This document shows positions 63,806 through 64,000 of a DNA stretch of 64,000 nucleotides, in pieces (position 1 is the first letter of the stretch; each line of letters begins with the position of its first letter). This stretch comes from Lysinibacillus sphaericus (GTDB lineage Bacteria; Bacillota; Bacilli; Bacillales_A; Planococcaceae), in NCBI RefSeq assembly GCF_002982115.1, contig NZ_CP019980.1, forward strand, positions 1,186,001 through 1,250,000. Direction: 5' to 3'. A program made the position numbers and the translations under genes. Under the pieces are notes generated by a model, which saw only the letters and a program-made list of their open reading frames with translations, did not search any database and had not been told where the DNA came from.

Positions 63806-64000
63806 TAACATTGTAAGAAATTAGGTAGAGTGATTTGCTGATAGCTTTCAGGGTGTAGCAGTTGAGCAAGTTTAAGTGCACCTTCCACTAATCGAGGGGA
63901 TGGACGGCAATACAACCATTCCTCCATTACATACACCTGTTGCAATTGAACCGCTTGTAGCTCATTAGCACATGGTCGCTTTAATAAATGAGCTGGTTTA
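63805..64000 (-). CDS. Cobalamin-type ABC binding protein, C-terminal part (5' end outside window)
   Basis: The minus strand reads open from the right edge to a TAA at 63805-63807. The 65 visible residues include VYVMEEWLYCRPSPRLVEG and ALKLAQLLHPESY, the C-terminal pattern of BtuF-like periplasmic binding proteins of the vitamin B12/iron-complex class. Only the last helix region is visible, so the signal peptide and ligand site are not. Other members of the family bind haem or siderophores. The gene converges on tyrS. Confidence 0.65.
   Translation of the reverse strand, partial: KPAHLLKRPCANELQAVQLQQVYVMEEWLYCRPSPRLVEGALKLAQLLHPESYQQITLPNFLQC

Overview
The window is a low-GC Gram-positive chromosome segment, most likely from Lysinibacillus or a close relative in Bacillaceae/Planococcaceae. 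The main reason is gene order: trmB-ytnP-ytoP-ytpQ-ytpR-sftA-murC-ytxG-ytxH-aroA-ccpA-acuCBA/acsA-tyrS follows the Bacillus subtilis ytl-ytx/ccpA/acu region, with local insertions. Strong Shine-Dalgarno (SD) sites, GTG/TTG starts, a T-box leader and U-tract terminators fit the same group. I see no tRNA, rRNA, complete insertion sequence, prophage or CRISPR array.

Layout. 1-3.2 kb: end of a peptide-type ABC binding protein and two tandem cytosine-deaminase-like amidohydrolases. 3.4-4.3 kb: an EamA transporter. 4.4-11 kb (minus strand): a C4-dicarboxylate module, namely a DctS/DctR two-component system, a DctB-like binding lipoprotein and a DctPQM TRAP transporter. 11.9-23.6 kb: OFA-family transporter, AIM24 protein, YtfP flavoprotein, asparagine synthetase, MurJ/YtgP-type flippase, RsuA-type pseudouridine synthase, a membrane diguanylate cyclase, an MFS efflux protein and a small DeoR-type regulator. 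24-32.9 kb: PepV, D-amino acid aminotransferase, a NERD-like protein, lipid kinase, TrmB, YtnP, a PfoR/EIIC-like membrane protein and an ATP-grasp ligase that may make the Lys-D-Asp peptidoglycan bridge. 33.2-43.8 kb: YtoP, a DUF84 NTPase, a lipoprotein, YtpQ/YtpR, SftA, MurC, YtxG/YtxH. 44-46.1 kb: an FtsA-like protein with an unusual repeat-containing C-terminal half. 46.3-53.4 kb: AroA, CcpA, AcuCBA and AcsA. 53.6-57.9 kb: argCJBD. 58-62.1 kb: an epimerase-like protein and a class A PBP. 62.1-63.7 kb: tyrS behind a tyrosine T-box. The right edge cuts a cobalamin-type binding protein.

The genes point to life on organic acids, acetate and amino acids under catabolite control: TRAP dicarboxylate uptake, acetate activation by AcsA with AcuA/AcuC control, CcpA itself, and candidate cre sites before dctB and acuA. 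Cell-envelope growth is the other theme: MurC, MurJ-like flippase, PBP, D-amino acid aminotransferase, ATP-grasp ligase and SftA.

The least explained features are (1) the FtsA-like protein with about five repeated NG...GD units; (2) an exact 21-bp-period tandem array between the ATP-grasp gene and ytoP; (3) two dispersed palindromic repeat families that mostly sit where convergent genes meet; and (4) the DctB-DctS-DctR sensor set joined to a TRAP transporter, with phased 9-bp repeats, a cre-like site and an internal attenuator-like hairpin.
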